The translations under genes and the position numbers were made by a program. The notes beneath the pieces are model-generated. The model saw only the letters and a list, made by a program, of their open reading frames with translations. It did no database searches and had not been told where the DNA came from. From Hyphomicrobiaceae bacterium (lineage in GTDB: Bacteria; Pseudomonadota; Alphaproteobacteria; Rhizobiales; Hyphomicrobiaceae): 45,628 bases of DNA. The stretch lies in contig JACKJI010000016.1 in assembly GCA_020638035.1 (NCBI GenBank), positions 1 to 45,628 of the forward strand, in the 5' to 3' direction. Each line of letters starts with the position of its first letter. Position 1 is the stretch's first letter. Shown here piece after piece: positions 1 through 8,246 of the stretch.

Positions 1-54
1 GCGGCTGATGGGATCTAATCAACGCCATCAGCCGCCATGCATTGCCCTATTTCT

Positions 55-1374
55 CTAGAACCAAATGATGCCGCCGGCTTTGACTGCGTGGAAGTCCTGC
101 ACGTCAACGTCGACGCCACCTAGTTTCGTGTCCAAAGACAGATTGCTGTAGTTGGCAAACAGCGACATGGCGGCAGCGTCAATGTCCTGCCAGATACCAA
201 CGCCCCATCTTTGAAGTTCGCTATCGGTATATCCGAGCGCAACGGCAGTCGGGGAGATCATATCGTTATACTTGCCATACTCACCGTATAGAACCGTCAT
301 GCCAAGCGGCGTCCATTTCCTGCGGATGCCGGCCTTCAGGTAGTAGTGATCCGGCTCGTCATCAACGCCGGCCGCAACACGGGCAATGCCCTCTGTTCCG
401 TCGACATATTCTCTGCCGTAGGCACCATGAACGAACAGTCCCGTCGGCATGTGCTCAACATAGCCACCGAGCTGGAGATAGCCGACATCCTTCTTCGTTC
501 CGGGTGTCGAGACAACATAGTTTTCGTCGGTAACCTGCGCATAGGAGACCGAGCCAAGGACCTTGAAGCTGCCCCAGACGCCACTGTAGTTCAGTGTCCC
601 ATCGACAAGATCATCCTCGCCCCAGCTTGCCAGGATCTGAAAACCCGCAATGTTCGGCGAGGTATATTTGATGCTGTTCGTCTGCACGCCGGCGCAATCC
701 GCGCCATCCACTTCATCTGTCGCGCAATAGGCAAAGTCGTTTGCCCATGTCAGAGAAGAGCCCGCGCCATTCGACAACCGGACGCCCGCGGAATTGTTGA
801 TAAAGAAGGAGGCACCTTCATAGATGATCCAGCTTGCGGGGAAGCCGGTCCCGGAGGCATCGGTCAGAAGTGCAGCATTGTCGCTCGCGTGGTTCTGAAA
901 TCCCCATGAAAGCCTACCCAACTTGGCGGACTCGATCCACATATAGTTTTGGCTCAAGATCAGCTGATTGCCTCGAGCATCGTCGCTATCCTGATTTGCA
1001 AAAAGTGGATCGACGTCCTCTACCCCGATGATGACCTTGTATCCGGCAGACACGTCAGACGTGATCTTTGCACTTCCCGTGATGTGGAACTGGCTGTAGA
1101 TGTTCACGCCAAGCCCGGTGACGTATGTGTTGGACTCAACTCCATCGTCCCAGAAGAACAACTGCTCCGCCACGTGACCCGAAACCGTAAGAGACACCTT
1201 GCGGTTCCCTTTGCGGGCCGTCGTTGCCTCCAGTTCAGCGATTCTTTCTTCAAGATCCGCGCAGCAGTCTCCACCCAAATCCGCAGATGTGGCGCTGGTA
1301 GATCCAGCGGCGATCGCAATGACTGCCGAAAGCGGAAGTGCTTTGAACAAGCCACCGATGCTTTGCATCTTCAT
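55..1374 (-). CDS. Alphaproteobacterial outer-membrane porin (Porin_2-like)
   Basis: Predicted beta-barrel outer-membrane porin of 439 residues for passive uptake of small solutes. A signal peptide is visible at residues 1-31 (basic start, hydrophobic core, cleavage near ATSA/DLGG). The mature protein begins with a short Cys-Cys and Glu-rich helical stretch (about 37-52), as is usual at the N-terminus of this family. It then alternates Gly and aromatic residues and ends in Trp-Phe, the C-terminal aromatic signal expected of porins. The start is supported by an AAGGA ribosome binding site about 8 bases upstream. It follows ureG on the same strand after a 455-base gap, so it is probably a separate unit. 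Its proximity to the urea genes might reflect a role in urea entry, but that is inference. The family call is fairly firm; the substrate is unknown. Confidence 0.85.
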   Translation of the reverse strand: MKMQSIGGLFKALPLSAVIAIAAGSTSATSADLGGDCCADLEERIAELEATTARKGNRKVSLTVSGHVAEQLFFWDDGVESNTYVTGLGVNIYSQFHITGSAKITSDVSAGYKVIIGVEDVDPLFANQDSDDARGNQLILSQNYMWIESAKLGRLSWGFQNHASDNAALLTDASGTGFPASWIIYEGASFFINNSAGVRLSNGAGSSLTWANDFAYCATDEVDGADCAGVQTNSIKYTSPNIAGFQILASWGEDDLVDGTLNYSGVWGSFKVLGSVSYAQVTDENYVVSTPGTKKDVGYLQLGGYVEHMPTGLFVHGAYGREYVDGTEGIARVAAGVDDEPDHYYLKAGIRRKWTPLGMTVLYGEYGKYNDMISPTAVALGYTDSELQRWGVGIWQDIDAAAMSLFANYSNLSLDTKLGGVDVDVQDFHAVKAGGIIWF

Positions 1375-1829
1375 TCTTTTTTCCTTCGATATGGAGTGAT
1401 CTTGTCAGCTCAAGAAGCGTCGTTGCATGCAATACCGGATAGGGCCGATAAGCATGAGACGAGAAACGCCCTTCACAAGCGGAGCACTACATCTGGAATA
1501 CCAATATTCCCCGTCTGAACGGAGGAAAAATATGACGCTAATTCAGTGCATTAGATTGCCGTTGCCAGCGAAACACAGATGCTGAATTTCTAGACAGACA
1601 ACCTCAAGCCAACGATCAATCAGCCGTCACACTGCTTGTATCTTGAGCGAAACAATTGTGTGCCGCCGTGTTGCAAGACGGGTCGTGCGATACATCTCCA
1701 CGACACGATGATTGGGGACCCGGCAACCAAATTTGCGACGGCACAGCCTGGCCATCGGCTTCGAATCGCCTGGTGATGAATGTAGGCGTTTGCGGGGGGT
1801 GTTCCCCCGGTGGCGTTTTAGATACTTCG
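1375..1829. other. Intergenic space between ureG and the porin gene
   Basis: This 455-base stretch is the leader of the porin gene (minus strand) and the trailer of ureG. It contains a 16-base palindrome GGAATACCAATATTCC at 1495-1510, about 120 bases before the porin start. On the plus strand a GGAGG sequence precedes a 17-codon ORF at 1532-1585. A GC hairpin (GGGGG, loop TGTT, CCCCC at about 1794-1808) lies about 20 bases after the ureG stop but lacks a T-run, so it is only a weak terminator candidate. I see no other gene. Confidence 0.5.
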
Positions 1830-2462
1830 CTACGCCTTTAACGCTGGACGGAGCCCGCCGGCCATCATGATGAAATTGACGATCTCCTGCGCTCCAGTGC
1901 CAGCCTTCAAGTTTGTGAACGCAAAGGGTCGTGCGCCCCGCTGACGCGCCGCGTCTCGCTCCATGACCGACAAGTCAACGCCGACGTAAGGTGCCAAATC
2001 GATCTTGTTGATGACGAGCAGATCCGACTTCGTTATGCCCGGCCCGCCCTTTCGCGGTATTTCTTCTCCCTGGGCGACATCGATGACGTAGATCGTAAGA
2101 TCAGCAAGGTCCGGCGAAAAAGTCGCGGCAAGATTGTCGCCGCCCGACTCAATCAGAACCAGCTCAAGATCAGGAAAGCGTCCGCGCAACTCGTCGATTG
2201 CCGCCAGATTGATCGAACAATCCTCCCGAATGGCGGTGTGCGGGCAGCCACCCGTTTCCACGCCCACCACCCGCTCACCCGGCAGCACCTGCGCGCGCAT
2301 CAAGGCTTCGGCATCCTCGCGCGTATAGATGTCGTTGGTGATCACAGCCATATCGATGCTCTCGGCAAGTGCGCGCGCAAGCGCGATGGTCAAGGTCGTC
2401 TTGCCGGTCCCGACCGGACCGCCGATCCCGACGCGCAAGGGGCCATTGGTATGCGTGATCAT
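1830..2462 (-). CDS. ureG: Urease accessory GTPase UreG
   Basis: SIMIBI-class GTPase that supplies GTP hydrolysis for nickel insertion into apo-urease together with UreD, UreF and UreE. The protein is 210 residues from the ATG at 2462, with the P-loop GGPVGTGKT at residues 14-22 and the CPH nickel-binding motif in VETGGCPHTAIRED. Downstream are the family blocks LVLIESGGDNLAATFSP and LLVINKIDLAPYVG, the latter carrying the guanine-specificity NKID. The frame stays open to 2552, but the conserved N-terminus MITHTNGPLRVGIGG fixes the start. It is the last urease gene of the unit and starts at the end of ureF with a 4-base overlap (stop and start share ATGA at 2459-2462). Length and motifs are complete. 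Confidence 0.97.
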   Translation of the reverse strand: MITHTNGPLRVGIGGPVGTGKTTLTIALARALAESIDMAVITNDIYTREDAEALMRAQVLPGERVVGVETGGCPHTAIREDCSINLAAIDELRGRFPDLELVLIESGGDNLAATFSPDLADLTIYVIDVAQGEEIPRKGGPGITKSDLLVINKIDLAPYVGVDLSVMERDAARQRGARPFAFTNLKAGTGAQEIVNFIMMAGGLRPALKA

Positions 2463-3169
2463 GAACGGAATAGCCTCACCCGTTGTGTTTCGTGCATCAG
2501 GCTCGCAATGTCGGACGCCAGCGTCGCCGACCCGATGTCTGCCTCTTCGCAATCCAGGGCGCGTCGGGTTGCGGCTTCGATGACTGGAAACAGTTCGGCG
2601 TGGATCTTCTGGGCCGCCACCTGCCCAATGACAGACAGCCGGATCGCCGCGGACAGAAGATGACCCACTGCTGCATGACCGTAGGCGACGAGTGCGTCGG
2701 CCGGGGCAATGCCTTGAACTCGGACGAGAGTGCCGAGCAAGACGGGGAGCGTCGCAGGGTGCTCATCAAGCACCTTGAACGCGTCCGACATCTCCGGCCA
2801 TCCCGCGCAAACGGCATTGCGAAAATTGCCAGCCAGCGCGGCGGCCTCGTTGTAGCGCTCCGCACCGGGCTGCAGCGCCATGCCGAGCGCACCGATTTCT
2901 CGCAGTTCGTCCGCTGAATCAGTGCGCATTGCAAGTGACGCCAGCATCAAGTCGTTGCCAATGCTCCCATCGGAAACCGCTGCCGAGATCCACTCCTTCA
3001 CGTGCGCGCTGTCCGCCACCCAGCCGAGCGACACGGCGGTTTCCAAACCCTGGCTGTAGGCGAACGCGCCGGTTGGAAACGTCGGCGACAGCCATACGAA
3101 CAACTCGGGCGCTACACCGCTGCCGGGCAAGGGTGATTGCCGAGGTGTCTGACTGGGCGTGTCAACCAT
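2459..3169 (-). CDS. ureF: Urease accessory protein UreF
   Basis: All-helical chaperone that binds UreD on apo-urease and recruits UreG in the activation complex. The call rests on the family block LSPTFPTGAFAYSQGLE near the N-terminus and the C-terminal block SDIASLMHETQRVRLFRS, which ends at the usual place. The frame is open upstream to 3304, but that extension is the antisense image of the ureE histidine tail. Starting at the ATG at 3169 gives 236 residues, close to the family length, and an 8-base overlap with the end of ureE. The 3' end overlaps the ureG start by 4 bases, so translation is probably coupled through ureE-ureF-ureG. Confidence 0.95.
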   Translation of the reverse strand: MVDTPSQTPRQSPLPGSGVAPELFVWLSPTFPTGAFAYSQGLETAVSLGWVADSAHVKEWISAAVSDGSIGNDLMLASLAMRTDSADELREIGALGMALQPGAERYNEAAALAGNFRNAVCAGWPEMSDAFKVLDEHPATLPVLLGTLVRVQGIAPADALVAYGHAAVGHLLSAAIRLSVIGQVAAQKIHAELFPVIEAATRRALDCEEADIGSATLASDIASLMHETQRVRLFRS

Positions 3170-3686
3170 GGGAATGGCCGCCGCCTCTGTTCCCTTGGCC
3201 TTGATCGTTTCGGTCCTGATGGCCATGGTCGTGCGCATGACTGTGGCCATGACCATGATAGGCCCCCCGCACCGGGGAAAACCGCGCCACGACCTCCCTG
3301 ACATCGGCTCCCAGTTTGCGCAGCATGTCCTCGATAATGTGGTCCCGCTCGATCAAGATGCGATCGTCATCGATCTGGGCAGGCAGATGCCGATTTCCCA
3401 GATGCCAGGCAAGAACCGCCAGAGGCAGACCGCCGCCGGGACGCACTTCCAGCAGAGGTTCTTCGGCAGCCACAATTTCGATTTGGCGACCGTCTTCGAG
3501 AACCAGACGATCACGATGCGAAAGAGACCGGGCCGCGGGAAAATCCACCAGAATTCGTTCGCCGCTCGGCAACGTCAGCACCTTGCGCCGCAAATGGCGC
3601 TCGTCGTGCGCCATGACGAGCGCACCGTATGGCATCGTGTGCTGGTCCTGAGTGACTTCAGTGGTGCGAATGAGATCCTTGGCCAT
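3162..3686 (-). CDS. ureE: Urease nickel metallochaperone UreE
   Basis: Dimeric nickel-binding protein that delivers Ni2+ to the urease activation complex. From the ATG at 3686 it has 174 residues. The N-terminal domain includes LTLPSGERILVDFP, and the metal-binding domain includes AWHLGNRHLPAQ at about 93-104. The C-terminal tail (about 144-174) is very rich in histidine: HGHGHSHAHDHGH, then a Gly/Asn/Gln linker and a final HSHG. Such tails store or buffer Ni2+ in many UreE proteins. An upstream in-frame ATG at 3746 would overlap ureC, so the later ATG, 8 bases after the ureC stop, is preferred. It overlaps ureF at its 3' end. Confidence 0.95.
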   Translation of the reverse strand: MAKDLIRTTEVTQDQHTMPYGALVMAHDERHLRRKVLTLPSGERILVDFPAARSLSHRDRLVLEDGRQIEIVAAEEPLLEVRPGGGLPLAVLAWHLGNRHLPAQIDDDRILIERDHIIEDMLRKLGADVREVVARFSPVRGAYHGHGHSHAHDHGHQDRNDQGQGNRGGGHSHG

Positions 3687-3694
3687 GCCGCGTC

Positions 3695-5410
3695 TCAGAA
3701 CAGGAAGTAGCGTTGAGCCAATGGCAGTTCCGCTGCAGGTTCGCACACCAGCAACTCCCCATCGGCGCGCACTTCATAGGTTTCAGGATTGACGGTGATG
3801 TCGGGTGTCGCATCGTTCAAGACCATCGATGCCTTCGAGATGCCACCACGCACATTCTCCACCGCGACGCATGTCTTGGCCAGGCCGAGCGCTGCTCCGA
3901 TACCCTCTGCCATTGCCGCCGCCGACACAAATGTGAGCGACGTTGCCACACGCGCACCACCGAACGCACCGAACATCGGCCGATAGTGCACCGGTTGCGG
4001 CGTCGGGATCGACGCATTGGGATCGCCCATCAGGCTAGCGGCAATGACGCCTCCCTTAATGACCAAGTCGGGCTTGACCCCGAAAAAGGCCGGTGACCAC
4101 AACACAAGATCGGCAAGCTTACCTGCCTCGACCGTGCCGATGTGTTTCGACATGCCGTGCGCAATTGCCGGGTTGATCGTGTATTTGGCCAGGTAGCGGC
4201 GCACCCTGAAATTGTCGTTGCCTCGCGCATCTCCGGGCAGTGGTCCACGCTGTGCTTTCATCTTGTGGGCGGTCTGCCATGTCCGAATGATGACCTCGCC
4301 GACGCGGCCCATGGCCTGGCTGTCAGACGCCATCATCGAGAGAGCACCGAGATCGTGCAGAATATCCTCGGCTGCGATGGTCTCCTTGCGGATGCGGCTT
4401 TCGGCAAACGCCAGATCCTCGGCAATCGACGGATCGAGATGATGACAGACCATCAGCATATCGAGGTGCTCATCGATCGTGTTGACCGTGAACGGGCGGG
4501 TCGGATTGGTCGATGATGGCAGCACGTTTGGAAGACCGGCCACCTTGATGATGTCGGGCGCGTGCCCGCCACCGGCACCTTCGGTGTGAAAGGCGTGGAT
4601 CGTGCGGCCCTTGAAAGCGGCGACCGTGTCCTCCAGGAATCCGCTTTCATTAAGCGTGTCGGTATGGATCATCACCTGCACATCAAGGTCATCGGCGACG
4701 CTGAGGCAGCAATCGATCGCAGCAGGCGTCGTACCCCAGTCCTCGTGCAACTTGAGGGCACACGCACCGGCCTTGACCTGTTCTTCGAGTGCGGCTGGCC
4801 GTGCCGCATTGCCCTTGCCCGCAAAGGCCAGGTTCATCGGAAAAGCGTCTGCGGCCTGCAGCATCCTTCCGATGTGCCAGGGTCCGGGCGTGCAGGTCGT
4901 GGCATTTGTACCCGTGGCCGGACCGGTGCCGCCGCCCAGCATTGTCGTGACGCCCGACATCAGAGCCTCTTCGATCTGCTGCGGACAGATGAAGTGGATG
5001 TGGCTGTCGAACGCGCCTGCCGTCAGGATCTTGCCTTCGCCTGCGATGGCTTCGGTTCCCGGGCCGATCACAATATCGACGTTAGGCTGGATGTCGGGGT
5101 TGCCCGCCTTGCCGATCGCTGCAATCCGCCCGTCCTTGAGACCGATATCTGCCTTGAAGACACCGCCGACCGTATCGACAATCAGCGCGTTGGTGATCAC
5201 GGTATCGACCGCACCTTCAGCACGCGTGCGCTGCGACTGGCCCATGCCGTCGCGGATGACCTTGCCGCCACCGAACTTGACCTCGTCGCCGTAGGTGGTG
5301 AGGTCCTTTTCAACCTCGATGAAGAGATTTGTATCGGCCAGTCGTACCTTGTCGCCGGTCGTCGGGCCGAACATATCAACATAAGCGGCGCGGGAAATCT
5401 TGGCAGGCAT
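3695..5410 (-). CDS. ureC: Urease subunit alpha, catalytic (UreC)
   Basis: Catalytic subunit of the nickel urease that hydrolyses urea to ammonia and carbamate in the cytoplasm. From the ATG at 5410 (AGGACAAGG ribosome site upstream) it has 571 residues, the normal size. All active-site residues are visible: nickel ligands His137 and His139 (SHIHF), carbamylated Lys220 (CALKLHEDWG), His249 (MIHTDT), His275 (AFHTEGAGGGH) and Asp363 (ASDSQAMGRVGE). The mobile-flap pair Cys322-His323 (VCHHLDP) is also present. The numbering is the Klebsiella enzyme plus three. A longer in-frame start at 5473 is not supported by family conservation. It lies between ureB and ureE and looks fully functional. Confidence 0.98.
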   Translation of the reverse strand: MPAKISRAAYVDMFGPTTGDKVRLADTNLFIEVEKDLTTYGDEVKFGGGKVIRDGMGQSQRTRAEGAVDTVITNALIVDTVGGVFKADIGLKDGRIAAIGKAGNPDIQPNVDIVIGPGTEAIAGEGKILTAGAFDSHIHFICPQQIEEALMSGVTTMLGGGTGPATGTNATTCTPGPWHIGRMLQAADAFPMNLAFAGKGNAARPAALEEQVKAGACALKLHEDWGTTPAAIDCCLSVADDLDVQVMIHTDTLNESGFLEDTVAAFKGRTIHAFHTEGAGGGHAPDIIKVAGLPNVLPSSTNPTRPFTVNTIDEHLDMLMVCHHLDPSIAEDLAFAESRIRKETIAAEDILHDLGALSMMASDSQAMGRVGEVIIRTWQTAHKMKAQRGPLPGDARGNDNFRVRRYLAKYTINPAIAHGMSKHIGTVEAGKLADLVLWSPAFFGVKPDLVIKGGVIAASLMGDPNASIPTPQPVHYRPMFGAFGGARVATSLTFVSAAAMAEGIGAALGLAKTCVAVENVRGGISKASMVLNDATPDITVNPETYEVRADGELLVCEPAAELPLAQRYFLF

Positions 5411-5495
5411 GACAATCCTTGTCCTGTCGTATGTGTGCGCCTTCGCTCGGCGAGCGGCCGCAACCTGTGGCATCAGTGCTTCCGCCTCGTCGGCC

Positions 5496-5804
5496 CTACA
5501 CCAAGTCTCCCATCACCTGCTGGCGAAACCCGTAGATTTTCCGGTCCCCTGCCAGTTCGACCAGGGTCACCTTCCGAGATTGCCCCGGCTCGAAGCGCAC
5601 GGCTGTGCCTGCTGCGATATCAAGGCGGAAGCCGCGTGTTTTCTCACGGTCAAATGACAGCGCGGGGTTCGTCTCGAAGAAGTGGTAGTGACTGCCCACC
5701 TGGACCGGCCGATCGCCAGTGTTGGCAACCTCCAGCGAGATTGTTCGGCGGCCGGCGTTCAATTCGATTTCGCCGTCAGCGGGGATGATTTCGCCCGGGA
5801 TCAT
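5496..5804 (-). CDS. ureB: Urease subunit beta (UreB)
   Basis: Small structural subunit of the three-subunit urease UreABC. The 102-residue protein from the ATG at 5804 begins MIPGEIIPADGEIELNAGR and includes NTGDRPVQVGSHYHFFETN and FEPGQSRKVTLVELAG, all characteristic of the family. The start codon overlaps the stop of the preceding 88-residue gene in an ATGA arrangement at 5801-5804, which suggests translational coupling. A longer frame to 5864 is not needed. ureC starts 85 bases downstream. Confidence 0.97.
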   Translation of the reverse strand: MIPGEIIPADGEIELNAGRRTISLEVANTGDRPVQVGSHYHFFETNPALSFDREKTRGFRLDIAAGTAVRFEPGQSRKVTLVELAGDRKIYGFRQQVMGDLV

Positions 5805-6067
5805 TGCCACCCCCTCGAGTTCGTGGTCGTCCCCGGTTTGTGCACTTTGCCGCGAGCCGTCCACCGACGCGCAGCAACGGCAAGTGCCATAAGGCCAACC
5901 GATGCCAGCGCTATGATCACAATGAAATCTAGCCCGAGAAGCAGGCTCTCACTGTGCGGATGCTCGTGCGGTGCGAGTGATTGATGCGCCGATGCCGGGG
6001 TCCAGACAGTTGCCATGCACATCGCCAAGACTGCAACTCTTGCCTTCAACGCCTTGCCCATCGGCAT
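5801..6067 (-). CDS. Small His-rich single-pass membrane protein inside the urease operon
   Basis: I do not recognise a named family for this 88-residue protein. It has a signal peptide or signal anchor at 1-27 (ending TPASA), then a short exported segment with four histidines (HQSLAPHEHPHSE), one transmembrane helix at about 42-65, and a basic tail (RRWTARGK...) predicted to be cytoplasmic. It starts 6 bases after the ureA stop and its own stop overlaps the ureB start, so it is clearly part of the unit. The exported His cluster next to a membrane helix suggests metal binding, possibly nickel handling or membrane placement of the urease system. That role is inference. HupE/UreJ-type nickel proteins also carry an exported His motif but have several transmembrane helices, so this is not one of them. 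Confidence 0.75.
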   Translation of the reverse strand: MPMGKALKARVAVLAMCMATVWTPASAHQSLAPHEHPHSESLLLGLDFIVIIALASVGLMALAVAARRWTARGKVHKPGTTTNSRGWQ

Positions 6068-6073
6068 TCTCCT

Positions 6074-6376
6074 TCAGCGGATAGGATTGTGAACGGTAAC
6101 GAGCTTTGTGCCATCAGGAAATGTCGCCTCGATCTGGATGTCATGGATCATTTCGGGGATGCCCTCCATCACCTGATCGCGCGTCAGAACCTGTGCGCCG
6201 GCTTCCATGAGATCGGAAACCGAGCGACCATCGCGCGCGCCTTCGACGACAAAATCGGCAATCAGCGCGACAGCTTCCGGGTGGTTGAGCTTGACGCCCC
6301 GCTCCAGCCGGCGCCGCGCAACCATGGCCGCCGTGGCAATCAACAGCTTGTCTTTTTCTCTCGGGGTGAGGTTCAT
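6074..6376 (-). CDS. ureA: Urease subunit gamma (UreA)
   Basis: Smallest structural subunit of urease. The 100-residue protein from the ATG at 6376 starts MNLTPREKDKLLIATAAMVA and carries RRLERGVKLNHPEAVALI and EGIPEMIHDIQIEATFPDGT, ending TVHNPIR. These are near-invariant UreA blocks and the length is exactly that of the family. The frame stays open to 6490, but that part overlaps ureD and is not conserved. It begins 16 bases after the ureD stop and is followed by the small membrane protein gene rather than directly by ureB. Confidence 0.98.
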   Translation of the reverse strand: MNLTPREKDKLLIATAAMVARRRLERGVKLNHPEAVALIADFVVEGARDGRSVSDLMEAGAQVLTRDQVMEGIPEMIHDIQIEATFPDGTKLVTVHNPIR

Positions 6377-6392
6377 ATCGTTTTCCGGTTGT

Positions 6393-7253
6393 TCAGCAGT
6401 TCCAGACCCGCGGCAGCCCCGTCCCGCAAACATTTGGGAGAAGCGCTTCGAGCCCGCTGCGGAGCGCGCCGCCGGAGCGCGCAAGAACACGTACTACAAG
6501 CATGCCGTTCCGGGTGCTGGCCGCAGCTAGAAAATCGTTTGAGCGCATTTTGTCGAGAACGCGATCAAGCCCGGGCATAACGGTCTCACAGTCGCGTCCC
6601 ACCAAAAGGATCGTTGCAGCCGCGCGCATGTTCTGCAGTGTTGGCATGCGCGCAGAAAGACCGCCGATGTCGCCAAAGAGCTGCGTCGCCTCGGCATAGA
6701 CAAGGTGGCCGCCGCGACGAATTTTCCATCTGTCACGCAGACGACCCGTGTCGTAATGTTCCCCGCGAGCCGTCCGGCCGAAAACCAGCGCTTCTGCAAG
6801 CACCAGCCGGGCGTCCTCAGCCATTTCAACATCGATGGTGCGCTCAAAGCGCGCGCCGTCGAACAGGATCGTCTCCTGTGGCAGCCAGGCGAGCGATGCT
6901 CCACCAGCCAAAGACATCGAGATCGTGTAATTGGCTGGCGTCTTGCCAGCAGCTCCGTAGATGCGCTCGGCAGCCGGGGCCGAAATGACAGCCGTCGTTC
7001 TGGCCGCCGCGCTCACCGTTATATCGATCCTATCTCCGCCCGCGATTCCGCCACCTGTATTGATGAGCGCAACCTCAAGCATGCCGCGTTGGTTGGGCAC
7101 ACGCACCTTGTAGCCATCGCGTTCGCGCGAGCGGCTGAGATACGTTCTGCCGTCCCGTTCGCTGAGCGCAATATCGATGCCACCGCGCACCCGAACCCGA
7201 CGCAGCGGGTCAACCGTCCCGACCGGATCAGACGGACAGGTGTTTGCGAACAT
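6393..7253 (-). CDS. ureD: Urease accessory protein UreD
   Basis: Scaffold protein (also called UreH) that binds apo-urease and, with UreF and UreG, forms the nickel-insertion complex. Diagnostic stretches are LINTGGGIAGGDRIDI, APAAERIYGA, WLPQETILFDGARFERT and EALVFGRTARGE. The frame is open to 7316, but the ATG at 7253 gives 286 residues, near the family length, and a 26-base overlap with the end of urtE. That overlap joins the transporter half to the urease half of the locus in one transcript. No sign of damage. Confidence 0.94.
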   Translation of the reverse strand: MFANTCPSDPVGTVDPLRRVRVRGGIDIALSERDGRTYLSRSRERDGYKVRVPNQRGMLEVALINTGGGIAGGDRIDITVSAAARTTAVISAPAAERIYGAAGKTPANYTISMSLAGGASLAWLPQETILFDGARFERTIDVEMAEDARLVLAEALVFGRTARGEHYDTGRLRDRWKIRRGGHLVYAEATQLFGDIGGLSARMPTLQNMRAAATILLVGRDCETVMPGLDRVLDKMRSNDFLAAASTRNGMLVVRVLARSGGALRSGLEALLPNVCGTGLPRVWNC

Positions 7254-7923
7254 GCGCCTCGTCCATGTCAGAACGGTTGCCTGAAAGTACGAGCTGGCCG
7301 CGGTCGAGAACGGCATAGGTGTCGGCCAGATCGCGCGCGAACTCGAAATACTGCTCGACTAGGACGATCGCCATTTCACCCTTCGAACGCAAGTAATCGA
7401 TAGCGCGGCCGATATCCTTGATGATCGAAGGCTGGATGCCTTCTGTCGGCTCGTCAAGCACAAGTAGTTTTGGCCGCATGGTCATCGCCCGGCCAATCGC
7501 CAGTTGCTGCTGCTGGCCACCGGACAGATCGCCGCCGCGGCGGCCGAGCATGCTTTTCAGAACAGGGAACAGCTCGAACACGTCATTGGGGATGAAGCGG
7601 TTGCCGGCACCTGCGGCGGCAAACCCGGTCTCCAGATTTTCACGTACCGTCAACAGTGGAAAGATCTCTCGGCCCTGGGGCACGATTGCAATGCCACTGC
7701 GCGCACGTGCGTCCTGGGCCAGGTTCGTTATGTTCTTGCCATCCCAGGAAATGGTCCCGGACGAGACAGGTTGCTGGCCGACAATAGCGCGCAAGAGGCT
7801 TGTCTTGCCGACGCCATTGCGGCCCAGAACGCATGTGACCTGACCCAGTTTCGCATTGAGCGACACGCCCCACAATGCCTGGGCTGCGCCATAGTGTAGA
7901 TCGATGTTATTTACTTCGAGCAT
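7228..7923 (-). CDS. urtE: Urea ABC transporter ATP-binding protein UrtE
   Basis: LivF-type ATPase of the high-affinity urea importer UrtABCDE. It has 231 residues. Walker A is at 34-41 (GRNGVGKT), followed by the Q-loop region IVPQGREIFPLLTVRENL, the signature LSGGQQQQLAIGRA and Walker B LLVLDEPTEGIQPSII. The last motif, with GIQPS, is typical of UrtE rather than of general branched-chain amino acid ATPases. Start and stop of neighbours overlap: the preceding orf92 ends in TGATG shared with the UrtE start at 7921-7925, and UreD begins inside the 3' end. Confidence 0.95.
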   Translation of the reverse strand: MLEVNNIDLHYGAAQALWGVSLNAKLGQVTCVLGRNGVGKTSLLRAIVGQQPVSSGTISWDGKNITNLAQDARARSGIAIVPQGREIFPLLTVRENLETGFAAAGAGNRFIPNDVFELFPVLKSMLGRRGGDLSGGQQQQLAIGRAMTMRPKLLVLDEPTEGIQPSIIKDIGRAIDYLRSKGEMAIVLVEQYFEFARDLADTYAVLDRGQLVLSGNRSDMDEAHVRKHLSV

Positions 7924-8201
7924 CAGCGTACCACTGCGATTGCCGGTGACTTCACCGAACGCAGCCGAGGATCTGGCATGACCCTCGCAGGTCTGGCCAA
8001 GTCGGATAGGCGCGGCAAACCGTAACGCCGCGCCGGTCGAGATTCGCCGCCAGACTGTGGAATTGGGGCCGCCGGCTCTTCCCTTGCCTCGGCCCGCGAT
8101 TGCTCACTATCCCGCAACGGCGACACGGGAACCATTGTGCCAATGGCTTCTGCATCTGCCTCTTGCTGCGCCGCCTTCCGCTTGAACAACCATTTCAACA
8201 T
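7923..8201 (-). CDS. Uncharacterised 92-residue protein between urtD and urtE
   Basis: I do not recognise this protein. It begins MLKWLFKRKAAQQ, a short hydrophobic and basic N-terminus, and continues as a hydrophilic, Pro/Arg/Glu/Ser-rich chain with low predicted order and no signal peptide or transmembrane helix. Its start lies 45 bases after the urtD stop, and its stop overlaps the UrtE start (TGATG), so it is placed as a translated and coupled gene. The amphipathic N-terminus could contact the membrane or the transporter. Function unknown; the gene call rests on operon position, coupling and an open frame of plausible composition. Confidence 0.6.
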   Translation of the reverse strand: MLKWLFKRKAAQQEADAEAIGTMVPVSPLRDSEQSRAEAREEPAAPIPQSGGESRPARRYGLPRLSDLARPARVMPDPRLRSVKSPAIAVVR

Positions 8202-8246
8202 GCGTCTGATCTCTCCTTGGCGTCCAGACTGTGTGATCTGGTTCCT

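Noticed and set aside
4562..5788. 408-codon plus-strand frame opposite ureC/ureB
   Set aside because: Shadow of ureC; all active-site residues of urease are on the minus strand.
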